38,857 bases of DNA from Candidatus Kapaibacterium sp. (GTDB taxonomy: Bacteria; Bacteroidota; Ignavibacteria; Kapaibacteriales; UBA2268): positions 1 to 38,857 of the forward strand of contig JAQIDA010000318.1 of NCBI GenBank assembly GCA_027858275.1, written 5' to 3'. Below are positions 14,085-22,795 of this stretch, piece after piece. The number at the start of each line of letters is the position of its first letter. Positions within the stretch are counted from its first letter, which is position 1. A program made the translations under genes and the position numbers. The notes under the pieces were generated by a model. That model made no database searches and had not been told where the DNA came from. It saw only the letters and a list, made by a program, of their open reading frames with translations.

Positions 14085-17000
14085 CTATTTCAACAGAATA
14101 AACTTCTTCAATTCATACTTATCAGCGGCGTATTCATAAGAGACAAAATAGACTCCGTCGGCGAAATCGCTGATGTCGAGAATGATTTTGTTATTGCCTT
14201 TGTTCGCGTTGACTGTCTTTTCGAATAAGGTTTCACCGAGGACGTTGCGAACTGTGAGTGTGCCGGATACTTCTCCGTCCGAGCTGATTGAAATGTCAGC
14301 TACATCTTTGTTCAATATCATTTCAGGCAGAATCAATTCTGCTTGGGGCATGAATATAAACGGGAAATCAACTACTTGCCGGCAATCGGGAGTCGCGACA
14401 AGCCGGCCTGTCACAGTGTCGATTGTCACAGTTTTCAGACTGATCGGCACGAACTCATCAATATATAATTCCGTGCTGTCAGGTGTATGCAGCAGAACCG
14501 TTCCGCGAATGAACAGTATGTTGCCCGGATTGTTGATCACATACAGGGCATCATCTTTGTCAAGATGTCCGGAAATCGTTCCCAAATCATAAGTATAAGC
14601 AATTTCCCTTGTGCCTTGCTGAGAATCAGCGACAAACATTTTGTAGGGATGGAAGAGGAATCTGTCCCATTTGAAGGCAAAATCCAAACCGTCGGGTTCT
14701 AAATAGTCAATTGCTCCGATAAGCTCGACGGCAATATCAATTATGTCTCCCGGGATTTGTTCGTATCTGTCGATTTTCACAAGGGTTCTGTAATCTTCAT
14801 CGGGAGTTTCGCCTCGTAGTTTCACATAGGCAGTATCGTTGCAAGATGTTTCATATAGGAAATATGCCCGCACGTCGAATGTGCCTGAATTCGCTGACGT
14901 ATATTTAACCGGAATTTCTAAGCTTTCGTCAGGAGTCAGCATGAATGAAGTCGGCGAAGAATGCTCAAACTGTGTGCTTGGCGGAATTATCTTGAAATTG
15001 GTGACCATTATATCTTTGCTGCTGAGATTGCTGACAGTGAACGAAAGAGTCGTGTCTCTGTCAACCCATCTTTTGCCGAAATACAGACTGTCGGGCACAA
15101 TTGTTAACAGGGGATGAATCAGTTCGGCGATGATAGTGATTGTTAATTCAATATCACAAACCAAGCTGCGCAGGATAATCGTTTCTTCGTGATGACCAAG
15201 CCCGTCGAAATCTTCCGGATTTACTTGAATTACTATATTAGTCTCCCAACCGGCATCAACTGCCATGAGATCATTCGGATCAATATCGAATCCTGAATCA
15301 GGCTGATTTCTTACAATCGCGAGAGTGTCATCATAAGTCCCGCTGTTGCGATAAGTCATAGTGAACTCAAACGATCCTTCGCATTCTATAATTTCACCGA
15401 GATTGATTGTTGTGTCGAGCGGAGTTGAGTTTACTGTTGCGTAAGAGCCGCTGACCGGGAATAAAAGAGGGAAGCCTTCCAATGTCTCAGTTTCAAAGCT
15501 TACGGTCGCGCTTGCATTGCCTTCAATTGTCGGTGAATATTCAACTATGATGTCCGTTGTCGCTCCTGAAGGCAGAGTAAACGGCGGAGTATCGGACAAA
15601 TAATATTTAAAGTCATCTGAAGATTGGAGCAAATCTATTGCTATAATTCTTTCATCCAATGTGCCGTCGTTTGAAATGGTCAAAGTATCAAGCTCAACGG
15701 GCGGATCGCAAAGATAATCGCCGAATTCAATTGATGTAGCGGAAAACGCCAGCCATTCTGCTTTGCTGAACAGATCAACGGGAACGCGCAGTTCAGTCGG
15801 GCATTCCGATTCTGTGATAATCTGTATATAACCCTGCAATCTTGTTTCTATTTCCGTTCTGAATGTAAGAGTTACTTCTTTGAATTCTCCGGCTTCGATT
15901 TTAATCGGAAAAACGCCTGAGTGGCTGAAAGTCCAATCAGCATTGCCGGGACGGAGATTGATTTCTACTACTTCGAGTGGCATTGTTCCGGCGGCTTCCA
16001 ACTTAACGATCTTTTTATAATCAACGCCCATTTGGATCATCCCGCTGATTGTGCCCGGATCGACTGTGATATCAGACTGAATGCATTCACCCGTCAGAAC
16101 GACTTGAACAGTATCATCACAGGGATCATTTAGGAACAGCAGAGTATCGTTAAACATCCCCGTATGTGTTGGGTTGAATGTGATTCGATAGCCGACGGAA
16201 CTTGATTTAGATAATGTCGCGGGATACTCCGTAAATATAGAGCTGAGCGAATAATTTTCATAATCTATGTTCGGTTCACGCATTGAAGCGTTGAGATTGC
16301 CGAGATTAGAAATTGTGATATATCGTTCGGAGCTCTCGCCGAGGCAAACTTTCCCGTAGTTGAGAAAATACTCGTTTGATCGGACATCAGTGCTTGTGAC
16401 CTGAGCATGCACTTCGAATTCATAGGGGCTGCGAACGCCTCGCGCCGTAGTTCTGTCATTATTATATACCGTTAATGTCGAGCTGCCGTCTTTTGCTACA
16501 TCCGGAGCGTAACGAACATTTACGAAATCATTCTCGCCGGGTTCTATTATGAGCGGATAAGTTTGCCCGCTTTTCCAAGACAGCACAGTGAAGCTCGAGC
16601 TTGCGTCAAGGAATTCGGCTCCGCTGATAATTAAATCAGCATTGCCTGTGTTGTAAACGGGAATAGCTACAGTTGCTTCCGAGGTGCATTCCAGTTCAAC
16701 CGTGATTTCCGGGGCGCTGATTATCGGTGAAACACCGTAGGCTCTGACAGTTACGAATGTATCTCGCACGCATGGCCAAAGTGAAAAACGAACTCGAGTG
16801 TCAGCCCAGCCGGTATCCACAGTTGTAATATTGAATGTCATATAGTTGTCATCATCGACGAAAATTTCAAGAGGGAACTCTCCGTCAATTGTGATTAAGT
16901 TATTGCCGGAATCCTGCCCGTAAGTTTTTACCATTTCGCCGCTTTCGTCGGCAATCCATGCGGTCGAATCTCGCAAAGTATCGCCGCAGGGAGCGTAATC

Positions 17001-18314
17001 TATTACTATCAGAGTGTCAACGGGTCTTGCTGTTGTGATAAATCCCTTGCCGAACAAAAGAATATCGAAAATTTTACCGTCGTCGAAAGTCAATGTTATT
17101 TGCGCGTTTTTATCGCCTAATGTTTGGGGCATATAAGTAACTTCGATGGGTACGGAATCACAGGGTGCGATCATCCCGGTTACAACATCAATTGAAAATT
17201 CATTCGAAGCGTCAGAAAGTTCCGCGGAAAAATAATTGTCTCTGAATGAATAGCTCGCTACCCAAACAGTATCAATCAGCTCGACGGGAATGCATGATTC
17301 TCCAAAATCAAATAATGTATCCGATACAGTTTCTTTCACATTCGAGAGTTTGTAAATACCCTGACCTACAACCCATCCGTCATTGGGGGTAATAAATCTA
17401 ATATCATCAAGATTGCCTTCGCCGATTCCGCAATTTTTCAATTCCCATGTATAACCGCCGTCGCTTGTGTAATATACTGAGCCCTCGTATCCGCAAGCCC
17501 ATCCGGTGTTCTTGTCGATTAGAAATGTTCCGAACATAGGGTCGGGAAGCTTTTTTTCGATCCATGTCAAACCGTCATTCATTGAAAATCTCATGCCGCC
17601 GGCTGCGCCTTGACCGCTGCAATTGGTTCCGGCTGTGGGCAAGAGGTAGGAACCGTTAAAATATGTGAGTTCTTCTTGCCAAATCCGTGAACCGGTTGCG
17701 ATAATGTTGTCCCAAGTATCTCCGCCGTCGGTTGTTTTCCAAATCCATCCGCTGCTGACAGCGTAACCAAGTCCAACGGGGTCATATATTGTCACATCGG
17801 TCATCCCCGATGATCCAATTTGTGCTGTGAATTCATTCCAAGTCTGTCCGCCGTCGGTAGTATGGTAGAAATATTGGATGCCGTACAGACAGCCTTCGCC
17901 GACAACTACCCCGTTGCTATTACTAACAAAATAGCAACCCCACAGTTTCCCGGCTCCGGCAGGAGTTATGTCCCGCCAAGTCCGGCCGCCGTCAACTGAT
18001 TTAAATATACCCTCACTGCCGGATGTATATCCGACTGTTGTTGAGGGGAAATGAATGCTTTCCATGTGGTCCGCGCCCTGAATATCTGATCCGAGCCAAG
18101 TGTCACCGCCGTCGGTTGTGCGTAATACTTTGCCGTTGAACCCGCATATCCAGCCATACTGAGGATTGTCAGGACGGAAATCAATATCTAACCAATAATT
18201 ATCAATGTAATTGGAAGGAACTGAAGTGACTCGTTGCCAATATTGAGCAGATACGGGAGAGTTGGCACCCCCCATAAAGATGAGAAATAATATAGAGACT
18301 AATATTTTTTTCAT
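14085..18314 (-). CDS. Giant T9SS-secreted surface protein: propeller, Ig-like modules, cohesin-like domain
   Basis: The protein is about 1409 residues from the ATG at 18314; a GTG five codons upstream is less likely. After a signal peptide (cut near VSAQ) come Ycf48/sortilin-like beta-propeller repeats marked by TTDGGDTW, VDGGRTW, TTDGGQTW and TSDGGYTWE (about 30-330). About eight Ig-like choice-of-anchor/ASH-type modules of roughly 100 residues follow (about 330-1200), with FDFG, FGDYLC and YFGKRW starts. Next comes a cohesin-like domain (IPGDIIDIAVEL, about 1205-1330), then a type IX sorting domain ending KKFILLK. It should be exported and anchored to, or released from, the cell surface. 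Most Ig-like modules carry a cysteine near the start and another near the end, which suggests disulfide bonding. No enzymatic domain is visible. Confidence 0.88.
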   Translation of the reverse strand: MKKILVSILFLIFMGGANSPVSAQYWQRVTSVPSNYIDNYWLDIDFRPDNPQYGWICGFNGKVLRTTDGGDTWLGSDIQGADHMESIHFPSTTVGYTSGSEGIFKSVDGGRTWRDITPAGAGKLWGCYFVSNSNGVVVGEGCLYGIQYFYHTTDGGQTWNEFTAQIGSSGMTDVTIYDPVGLGYAVSSGWIWKTTDGGDTWDNIIATGSRIWQEELTYFNGSYLLPTAGTNCSGQGAAGGMRFSMNDGLTWIEKKLPDPMFGTFLIDKNTGWACGYEGSVYYTSDGGYTWELKNCGIGEGNLDDIRFITPNDGWVVGQGIYKLSNVKETVSDTLFDFGESCIPVELIDTVWVASYSFRDNYFSAELSDASNEFSIDVVTGMIAPCDSVPIEVTYMPQTLGDKNAQITLTFDDGKIFDILLFGKGFITTARPVDTLIVIDYAPCGDTLRDSTAWIADESGEMVKTYGQDSGNNLITIDGEFPLEIFVDDDNYMTFNITTVDTGWADTRVRFSLWPCVRDTFVTVRAYGVSPIISAPEITVELECTSEATVAIPVYNTGNADLIISGAEFLDASSSFTVLSWKSGQTYPLIIEPGENDFVNVRYAPDVAKDGSSTLTVYNNDRTTARGVRSPYEFEVHAQVTSTDVRSNEYFLNYGKVCLGESSERYITISNLGNLNASMREPNIDYENYSLSSIFTEYPATLSKSSSVGYRITFNPTHTGMFNDTLLFLNDPCDDTVQVVLTGECIQSDITVDPGTISGMIQMGVDYKKIVKLEAAGTMPLEVVEINLRPGNADWTFSHSGVFPIKIEAGEFKEVTLTFRTEIETRLQGYIQIITESECPTELRVPVDLFSKAEWLAFSATSIEFGDYLCDPPVELDTLTISNDGTLDERIIAIDLLQSSDDFKYYLSDTPPFTLPSGATTDIIVEYSPTIEGNASATVSFETETLEGFPLLFPVSGSYATVNSTPLDTTINLGEIIECEGSFEFTMTYRNSGTYDDTLAIVRNQPDSGFDIDPNDLMAVDAGWETNIVIQVNPEDFDGLGHHEETIILRSLVCDIELTITIIAELIHPLLTIVPDSLYFGKRWVDRDTTLSFTVSNLSSKDIMVTNFKIIPPSTQFEHSSPTSFMLTPDESLEIPVKYTSANSGTFDVRAYFLYETSCNDTAYVKLRGETPDEDYRTLVKIDRYEQIPGDIIDIAVELIGAIDYLEPDGLDFAFKWDRFLFHPYKMFVADSQQGTREIAYTYDLGTISGHLDKDDALYVINNPGNILFIRGTVLLHTPDSTELYIDEFVPISLKTVTIDTVTGRLVATPDCRQVVDFPFIFMPQAELILPEMILNKDVADISISSDGEVSGTLTVRNVLGETLFEKTVNANKGNNKIILDISDFADGVYFVSYEYAADKYELKKFILLK

Positions 18315-18425
18315 GACGCTCTGTTTCACTTTCAGCTAAAGATTAAAAACTCAAAAAAATATACAGAAAAACCAACATATCAATATAACACATAAGACGT
18401 TAAAAAGTAACTGTCTTGATGTATA

Positions 18426-18470
18426 AATAAATGAAAATTTTGGATAAATCAAAAGTATTTTTCATTTATT
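18426..18470. repeat. 12-bp inverted repeat, AT-rich
   Basis: AATAAATGAAAA (18426-18437) and TTTTCATTTATT (18459-18470) are perfect reverse complements separated by 21 bases. The site is about 110 bases upstream of the giant surface-protein gene. It could be an operator pair or a weak hairpin. Confidence 0.4.
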
Positions 18471-18529
18471 GCGGGATTTTTGTCAAAGATCGCCTGTCTG
18501 TCTCAATGAAATCAATGTGTTTGTCGGAA

Positions 18530-18554
18530 TTGACGGCCCGGAAAGAGCCGTCAA
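18530..18554. other. 8-bp GC-richer hairpin upstream of nusB
   Basis: TTGACGGC and GCCGTCAA form a perfect 8-bp stem with a 9-base loop, about 100 bases before the nusB start. There is no following T-run on the plus strand, so it is not a plain terminator. It could be a leader structure. Confidence 0.35.
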
Positions 18555-18652
18555 ATTTATCAATCAAAAAAAAACATAAAAATAACAACTAAAATTCTCT
18601 TATATTCGTAACTGATTTAAAATACAATATGTAGAACGGAGTTCTTTAAAAT

Positions 18653-19243
18653 ATGCTGCCGAATAAACAAGACGAATTTCCGCTGAGCAAGCACAAGAAG
18701 ATTAAAGGTTCGCGCAGAATGGCACGCGAAAAAGTATTGCAAATTCTTTTTGCGCTCGAATTGTGTGATACTCCGGTTAACACATTGATCTCACATATAT
18801 TTTTCCGCAGATTTAATTTTGGAGACGATGAGGAACATATTGTTGCTGATAAATTGTTGACACCTGATGAAATAAATGAGTTGGACGCGGATGTTACTAT
18901 TGATTGGACGCACGACGAAATCGAATTTGGCAGAAACTTGACTATGCGAACAATTGACAACACAGAAGATACCAATGCATTGATAGTGAAATTTGCCCAA
19001 AACTGGAAAATTGAACGTATTGCTCCGATTGACAGGGTTTTAATGAGAATGTCAATTACTGAATTGTTGATGTTCCACGAGATTCCGCCGAAAGTAAGCA
19101 TCAATGAATCAATTGAGATCGCAAAGAGATACTCAACGCCCAAAAGCGGTAATTTTATTAACGGCGTTTTAGATTCAGTACACGAAGAATTGTTAAAAAA
19201 TGAACGAATGAACAAAAGCGGACGCGGATTGATAGATAAATAA
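18653..19243 (+). CDS. nusB: Transcription antitermination protein NusB
   Basis: NusB binds boxA RNA with S10 (NusE) and promotes antitermination in rRNA operons. The 196-residue protein has the RRMAREKVLQILFALEL start and the diagnostic C-terminal block: NWKIERIAPIDRVLMRMSI, TELLMFHEIPPKVSINESIE and AKRYSTPKSGNFINGVLD. The central helices carry an acidic insertion (about 50-90) that makes it longer than the usual 140-residue NusB; such longer forms are common in Bacteroidota. A GGAG lies about 12 bases upstream of the ATG. It is followed by a likely terminator. Confidence 0.95.
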   Translation: MLPNKQDEFPLSKHKKIKGSRRMAREKVLQILFALELCDTPVNTLISHIFFRRFNFGDDEEHIVADKLLTPDEINELDADVTIDWTHDEIEFGRNLTMRTIDNTEDTNALIVKFAQNWKIERIAPIDRVLMRMSITELLMFHEIPPKVSINESIEIAKRYSTPKSGNFINGVLDSVHEELLKNERMNKSGRGLIDK

Positions 19244-19289
19244 AATCGTTTCAATTTGTGTCTCTATTGATATGAAAAATTTCACGAAT

Positions 19290-19327
19290 AAGTCATCGCT
19301 GACAAATGAGTCATTCGATGACTTTTT
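19290..19327 (+). terminator. Terminator after nusB
   Basis: AAGTCATCG (19290-19298) and CGATGACTT (19316-19324) form a 9-bp stem with a 17-base loop. A short T-run and AT-rich sequence follow. It lies about 50 bases after the nusB stop. Confidence 0.65.
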
Positions 19328-19414
19328 ATATATTCAGGGTTGAATTAGCCGGCAGAATCAATCAGTTTAGATTATTAACTCCGATCCGAACCGCGCATAA
19401 ACCACAAGGAAATA

Positions 19415-20923
19415 ATGAAAAGAAAACCAATACAGATATTTCTTAACAGCGTAGAACGAGTGGGCAACGCTTTGCCTCATCCTGCATCATTGTTTGGAAT
19501 GTTTGCCTTATTGATCCTTGTTTTCTCCGCAATTTTCGGCGCGATGGGAACCCAAGCAGTTGACCCGGTCACGGGAGAAGTTTATAAAGCAATCAATCTG
19601 CTCAGCAAAGAGGGCTTGCACCGAATACTCATAGAGATGGTGTCAAATTTCACATCATTCGCTCCCTTGGGAATAGTGATTGTCGCGATGCTCGGAATCG
19701 GGCTGGCGGAAGATTCGGGTTTGATAGCTGTTATGATCCGTAGTTTAGTCATATATTCACCTTTAAAGTTTCTTACTTTCATAATTGTGCTTGCCGGAAT
19801 TCTTTCAAATCTGGCTTCGAGTGTCGGATATGTTTTGCTTGTTCCGCTTGCGGGAATTATTTTCAAAGCAGTCGGGCGGCATCCGATAGCAGGTATGGCG
19901 GCAGGGTTTGCCGGAGTCTCAGGCGGTTATTCTGCTAATCTGATCCTCGGAACCATTGATCCTTTGCTTGCAGGATTGTCGCAGGAAGCGGCTCGAATCG
20001 TAGATCCTGCTTATACTGTCAATCCGACCGCAAACTACTATTTCATGGTTGCATCAACATTCATTATTGCTTTCCTCGGGACATGGATCACAGAGAAAAT
20101 TGTTATTCCGCGATTGGGCAAATACGAGGATGATGAATCTGAAAAAGAAGAAATCGCCAAATTAACGTCTCCGGAAAAGAAAGGCTTGATTCGAGTCGGA
20201 ATATTTGTTGCGGCGTTTATAGCATTGTTAGCAGCAACTATTATTCCTGAAAGCGGAATATTGAGAGGCATGGACGGCAGTTTCCTTAAATCTCCGGTGC
20301 TGAAGGGTATAGTCGCTGTGTTGTTCGTTGTTGCCGGGCTTGCGGGCGTGATCTACGGTCATGCTGTAGGCAAGTACAAGAACGATTCGCAGGTAATGAA
20401 AGGTATGGCTGACTCGACGAAATCTCTGGCGGGATATATAGTCCTTGTTTTCTTTGCCGCCCAGTTTGTTGAGTACTTTCAGTGGAGCAATTTAGGGATT
20501 ATCCTCGCGGTAAACGGCGCCAATTTTATAAAAAGTTTAGATCTTAATTTATTCACGCTTGTGATAATGTTTGTGCTTTTCTCCGGCGGGATAAATCTGG
20601 TTATGGGCAGCGCGTCCGCCAAATGGGCCTTGCTTGCCCCGGTGTTTGTGCCGATGTTTATGTATCTCGGCTATTCGCCGGAACTGACGCAGGTGATCTA
20701 CCGAATAGGTGACAGCACAACAAATATTATCAGCCCGATGATGAGCTTTTTCGCTTTGATAATTGTATATTTTCAGAAGTACGACAAGAACGCCGGGATC
20801 GGTACAATCGTAGCTACAATGCTACCGTATTCAATCCTGTTTATGATAGTGTGGAGTATATTCCTTATCGGATGGCTTTGGCTCGATCTGCCGCTTGGCC
20901 CCGGAGCCGGAGTTATGCTTTAG
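19415..20923 (+). CDS. AbgT-family transporter
   Basis: The 502-residue, strongly hydrophobic inner-membrane protein matches the AbgT family. It has the N-terminal VERVGNALPHPASLF block, FAPLGIVIVAMLGIGLAEDSGL, repeated re-entrant-type GFAGVSGGYSANL, and the C-terminal MGSASAKWALLAPVFVPMF with RIGDSTTNIISPMM. About 11-13 membrane segments are evident. Known members import p-aminobenzoyl-glutamate (AbgT of E. coli) or export sulfonamides (MtrF, YdaH). Which direction applies here cannot be told. There is a good ribosome-binding site (AAGGAA) and no folate-related gene alongside. It appears monocistronic. Confidence 0.92.
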   Translation: MKRKPIQIFLNSVERVGNALPHPASLFGMFALLILVFSAIFGAMGTQAVDPVTGEVYKAINLLSKEGLHRILIEMVSNFTSFAPLGIVIVAMLGIGLAEDSGLIAVMIRSLVIYSPLKFLTFIIVLAGILSNLASSVGYVLLVPLAGIIFKAVGRHPIAGMAAGFAGVSGGYSANLILGTIDPLLAGLSQEAARIVDPAYTVNPTANYYFMVASTFIIAFLGTWITEKIVIPRLGKYEDDESEKEEIAKLTSPEKKGLIRVGIFVAAFIALLAATIIPESGILRGMDGSFLKSPVLKGIVAVLFVVAGLAGVIYGHAVGKYKNDSQVMKGMADSTKSLAGYIVLVFFAAQFVEYFQWSNLGIILAVNGANFIKSLDLNLFTLVIMFVLFSGGINLVMGSASAKWALLAPVFVPMFMYLGYSPELTQVIYRIGDSTTNIISPMMSFFALIIVYFQKYDKNAGIGTIVATMLPYSILFMIVWSIFLIGWLWLDLPLGPGAGVML

Positions 20924-21058
20924 GATTTAATTAGATTAGTAAATATTTGGATTATTAACAATGATTTGAAAAAAAACTAAGTATTTATTTATTAAAGCCA
21001 TTTTTCTCATGGTTTTTATCAAATTTTCTCATATATTTGCACTCTTGTAAAAGATTAT

Positions 21059-21086
21059 TTGACAAGACAGTAAATTCTAATAGAAT
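21059..21086 (+). promoter_or_regulatory. Sigma-70-like promoter for rplS
   Basis: TTGACA at 21059-21064 and TAGAAT at 21081-21086 are separated by 16 bases. This is the best consensus-like promoter I see in the window. Transcription would begin near 21093, immediately before the 5' hairpin. Confidence 0.6.
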
Positions 21087-21096
21087 AGACATTTTC

Positions 21097-21121
21097 TAAG
21101 AGCTTTTTCTAACAGCTCTTA
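21097..21121 (+). promoter_or_regulatory. 5'-leader hairpin of rplS
   Basis: TAAGAGCT and AGCTCTTA form a perfect 8-bp stem with a 9-base loop. If the predicted promoter is right, the hairpin is at the extreme 5' end of the mRNA, just before the AAGGAAAG ribosome-binding site. It could protect the mRNA or allow feedback by L19, but it does not match a leader class I recognise. Confidence 0.45.
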
Positions 21122-21141
21122 AATTTGGAAGGAAAGAAAAA

Positions 21142-21522
21142 ATGAATTCAATGCCATTGATTGAGGAGATGCTGAAAGCAAGAGCAATCGACTCACGCAA
21201 GCAAAAAGACGGCGACAACTATGTTGAAGTGCCGAGCTTCAACCCCGGCGACCAAGTAAACATCGCTGTTCGCGTTGTTGAAGGTGAGAAAGAACGTATC
21301 CAGAATTTTAAGGGAATCGTTCTCGGTATCCGCGGCGGCGGCGTCAACAAAACATTCCGCGTAAGAAAAATTTCAAACGGTGTGGGTGTCGAAAGAGTTT
21401 TTCACATGTCTTCACCTATGCTCCAGGGCATAACTGTTCTTCGTACCGGCAATGTTCGCAGAGCTAAATTGTATTATCTCCGCGGTATGTCAGAACGTAA
21501 GATTCGCCAGAAAATCAGCTAA
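21142..21522 (+). CDS. rplS: 50S ribosomal protein L19
   Basis: The 126-residue protein sits at the 30S-50S interface. Diagnostic segments are FNPGDQVNIAVRVVEGEKER, QNFKGIVLGIRGGGVNKTF, VRKISNGVGVERVF and RRAKLYYLRGMSERKIRQK. The length is normal. A strong ribosome-binding site (GGAAGGAAAG) precedes the ATG. It is not next to rpsP, rimM or trmD, its usual partners in many bacteria. A promoter and hairpin precede it, and a weak terminator follows. Confidence 0.98.
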   Translation: MNSMPLIEEMLKARAIDSRKQKDGDNYVEVPSFNPGDQVNIAVRVVEGEKERIQNFKGIVLGIRGGGVNKTFRVRKISNGVGVERVFHMSSPMLQGITVLRTGNVRRAKLYYLRGMSERKIRQKIS

Positions 21523-21543
21523 GACTGAAAAATATCCTATATG

Positions 21544-21576
21544 CGGCGGCAAATTAATTTTTGTACGCCGTTTTTT
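21544..21576 (+). terminator. Terminator after rplS
   Basis: CGGCG (21544-21548) pairs with CGCCG (21566-21570), with additional A/T pairs in the interior, and six T residues follow. It separates rplS from the glycan locus. Confidence 0.55.
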
Positions 21577-21632
21577 GGTTTGTAAAAGTTCTTCGGGAAT
21601 TTATATATAATCTGTTTAAATCCGGAAATATC

Positions 21633-22763
21633 ATGGACAACCTGATTAATATAGCCTTTGTGAGTCACTTCCCCCACCTGAAAATGGGCGGACAGCGCAG
21701 CATGACTCATCTGATTGAAAATCTTGATCGAACGAGATTCAGACCTTTCGCAATATGTCCCGAACCGGGAGAACTCTCTGAAAAATTGGAATCAATCGGC
21801 TGCAAATGTTTCTTTGTGCCGTTTCACAGCCTCAAACCAAAGTTTCTGTCCTATGCCATTCCGAATATTTTCAAAGTGCGAGATATTATCAAATCTTATA
21901 ATATCGATATAATACATCCTGATTTCACAGCAGATACATTTATTTGCGGTCTTGCTAAAAAAGGCACTTCCTGCAAAATGGTATGGCATGTGCGTTGGAA
22001 TGAGCATTTCCCCAAAGACAGAATCCACGAACGTCTCGCAGACGGCATTATCGGTGTTTCCGATGCAGCAGGCACGAGATTCAGCGACACTCCGGCAATT
22101 AAGAATAAATATATCACAATTTACAACGGTGTGGATTGTGAAAAATTCTGCCCGATTGACGACAAAAAAGCCAAAAGAAGAGAACTTGGAATTGATGATT
22201 CAAGGTTTATGCTGATATTTGTCGGCGTTCTCAAAGAAGGCAAGGGCGTGCTTGATATTGCCAATGCTTTGGCGATTCTGAAAAAAGATAAAGATTTGCC
22301 CGAGATGCCGCTTTGCGTTTTCGCAGGCTCCAAAGGCAAGCAGGAAACTTATGACGAATTGCTGAAAATTTTCAAAGACAATGATCTCGAAGGAGATATT
22401 GATCTTGTCGGTCAGCAGACAAACATCCACGAATGGATGCAAGCAGCCGACGCATTGATGATCCCTTCCCACGAAGGACACGAAGGAATGCCGCGCGTTC
22501 TCTACGAATCAATATCTTGCGGAACTGTCGGAATCGGCAGCAATACTTCAGGCGTAAATGAAGCCGTGACTCCTGACAGCGGTATCCTCGTTGAAGAAAT
22601 GACTCCAACGGACATAGCCGCGGCAGTAAAAAAAATAATGCTCGACCCCGATCTTGTAAAAGATCTACAAATAAACGGCCGCAAAAGAGCATTAGAATTC
22701 TTCGATATAAAAAAACACGCTAAATCTGTTCAGGATTTCTACGCGAAAATTCTTAACTTGTAA
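21633..22763 (+). CDS. GT4-family glycosyltransferase
   Basis: The product is a GT-B fold, family-4-like retaining glycosyltransferase. The N-terminal acceptor half has a Gly-rich loop (HLKMGGQRSM). The C-terminal nucleotide-sugar half has LIFVGVLKEGKGV, VGQQTNIHEWMQ and the EX7E-type signature in HEGHEGMPRVLYESISCG. It should transfer a sugar to a lipid-linked glycan at the inner face of the inner membrane. The frame opens at a TTG at 21561, but the ATG at 21633, with GGAAAT upstream, starts the typical fold, giving 376 residues. It is the first gene of the glycan locus. The donor sugar cannot be predicted. Confidence 0.9.
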   Translation: MDNLINIAFVSHFPHLKMGGQRSMTHLIENLDRTRFRPFAICPEPGELSEKLESIGCKCFFVPFHSLKPKFLSYAIPNIFKVRDIIKSYNIDIIHPDFTADTFICGLAKKGTSCKMVWHVRWNEHFPKDRIHERLADGIIGVSDAAGTRFSDTPAIKNKYITIYNGVDCEKFCPIDDKKAKRRELGIDDSRFMLIFVGVLKEGKGVLDIANALAILKKDKDLPEMPLCVFAGSKGKQETYDELLKIFKDNDLEGDIDLVGQQTNIHEWMQAADALMIPSHEGHEGMPRVLYESISCGTVGIGSNTSGVNEAVTPDSGILVEEMTPTDIAAAVKKIMLDPDLVKDLQINGRKRALEFFDIKKHAKSVQDFYAKILNL

Positions 22764-22795
22764 TTAATGTTTTGAGATAATTACGAGTCGACGGA

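Larger units (their letters stand above)
18315..18652. other. Divergent intergenic region between T9SS protein and nusB
   Basis: About 340 AT-rich bases lie between divergent starts. The region holds two inverted repeats, listed separately at 18426-18470 and 18530-18554. I see no gene. Both flanking promoters should be here, but none matches a consensus convincingly. Confidence 0.6.
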
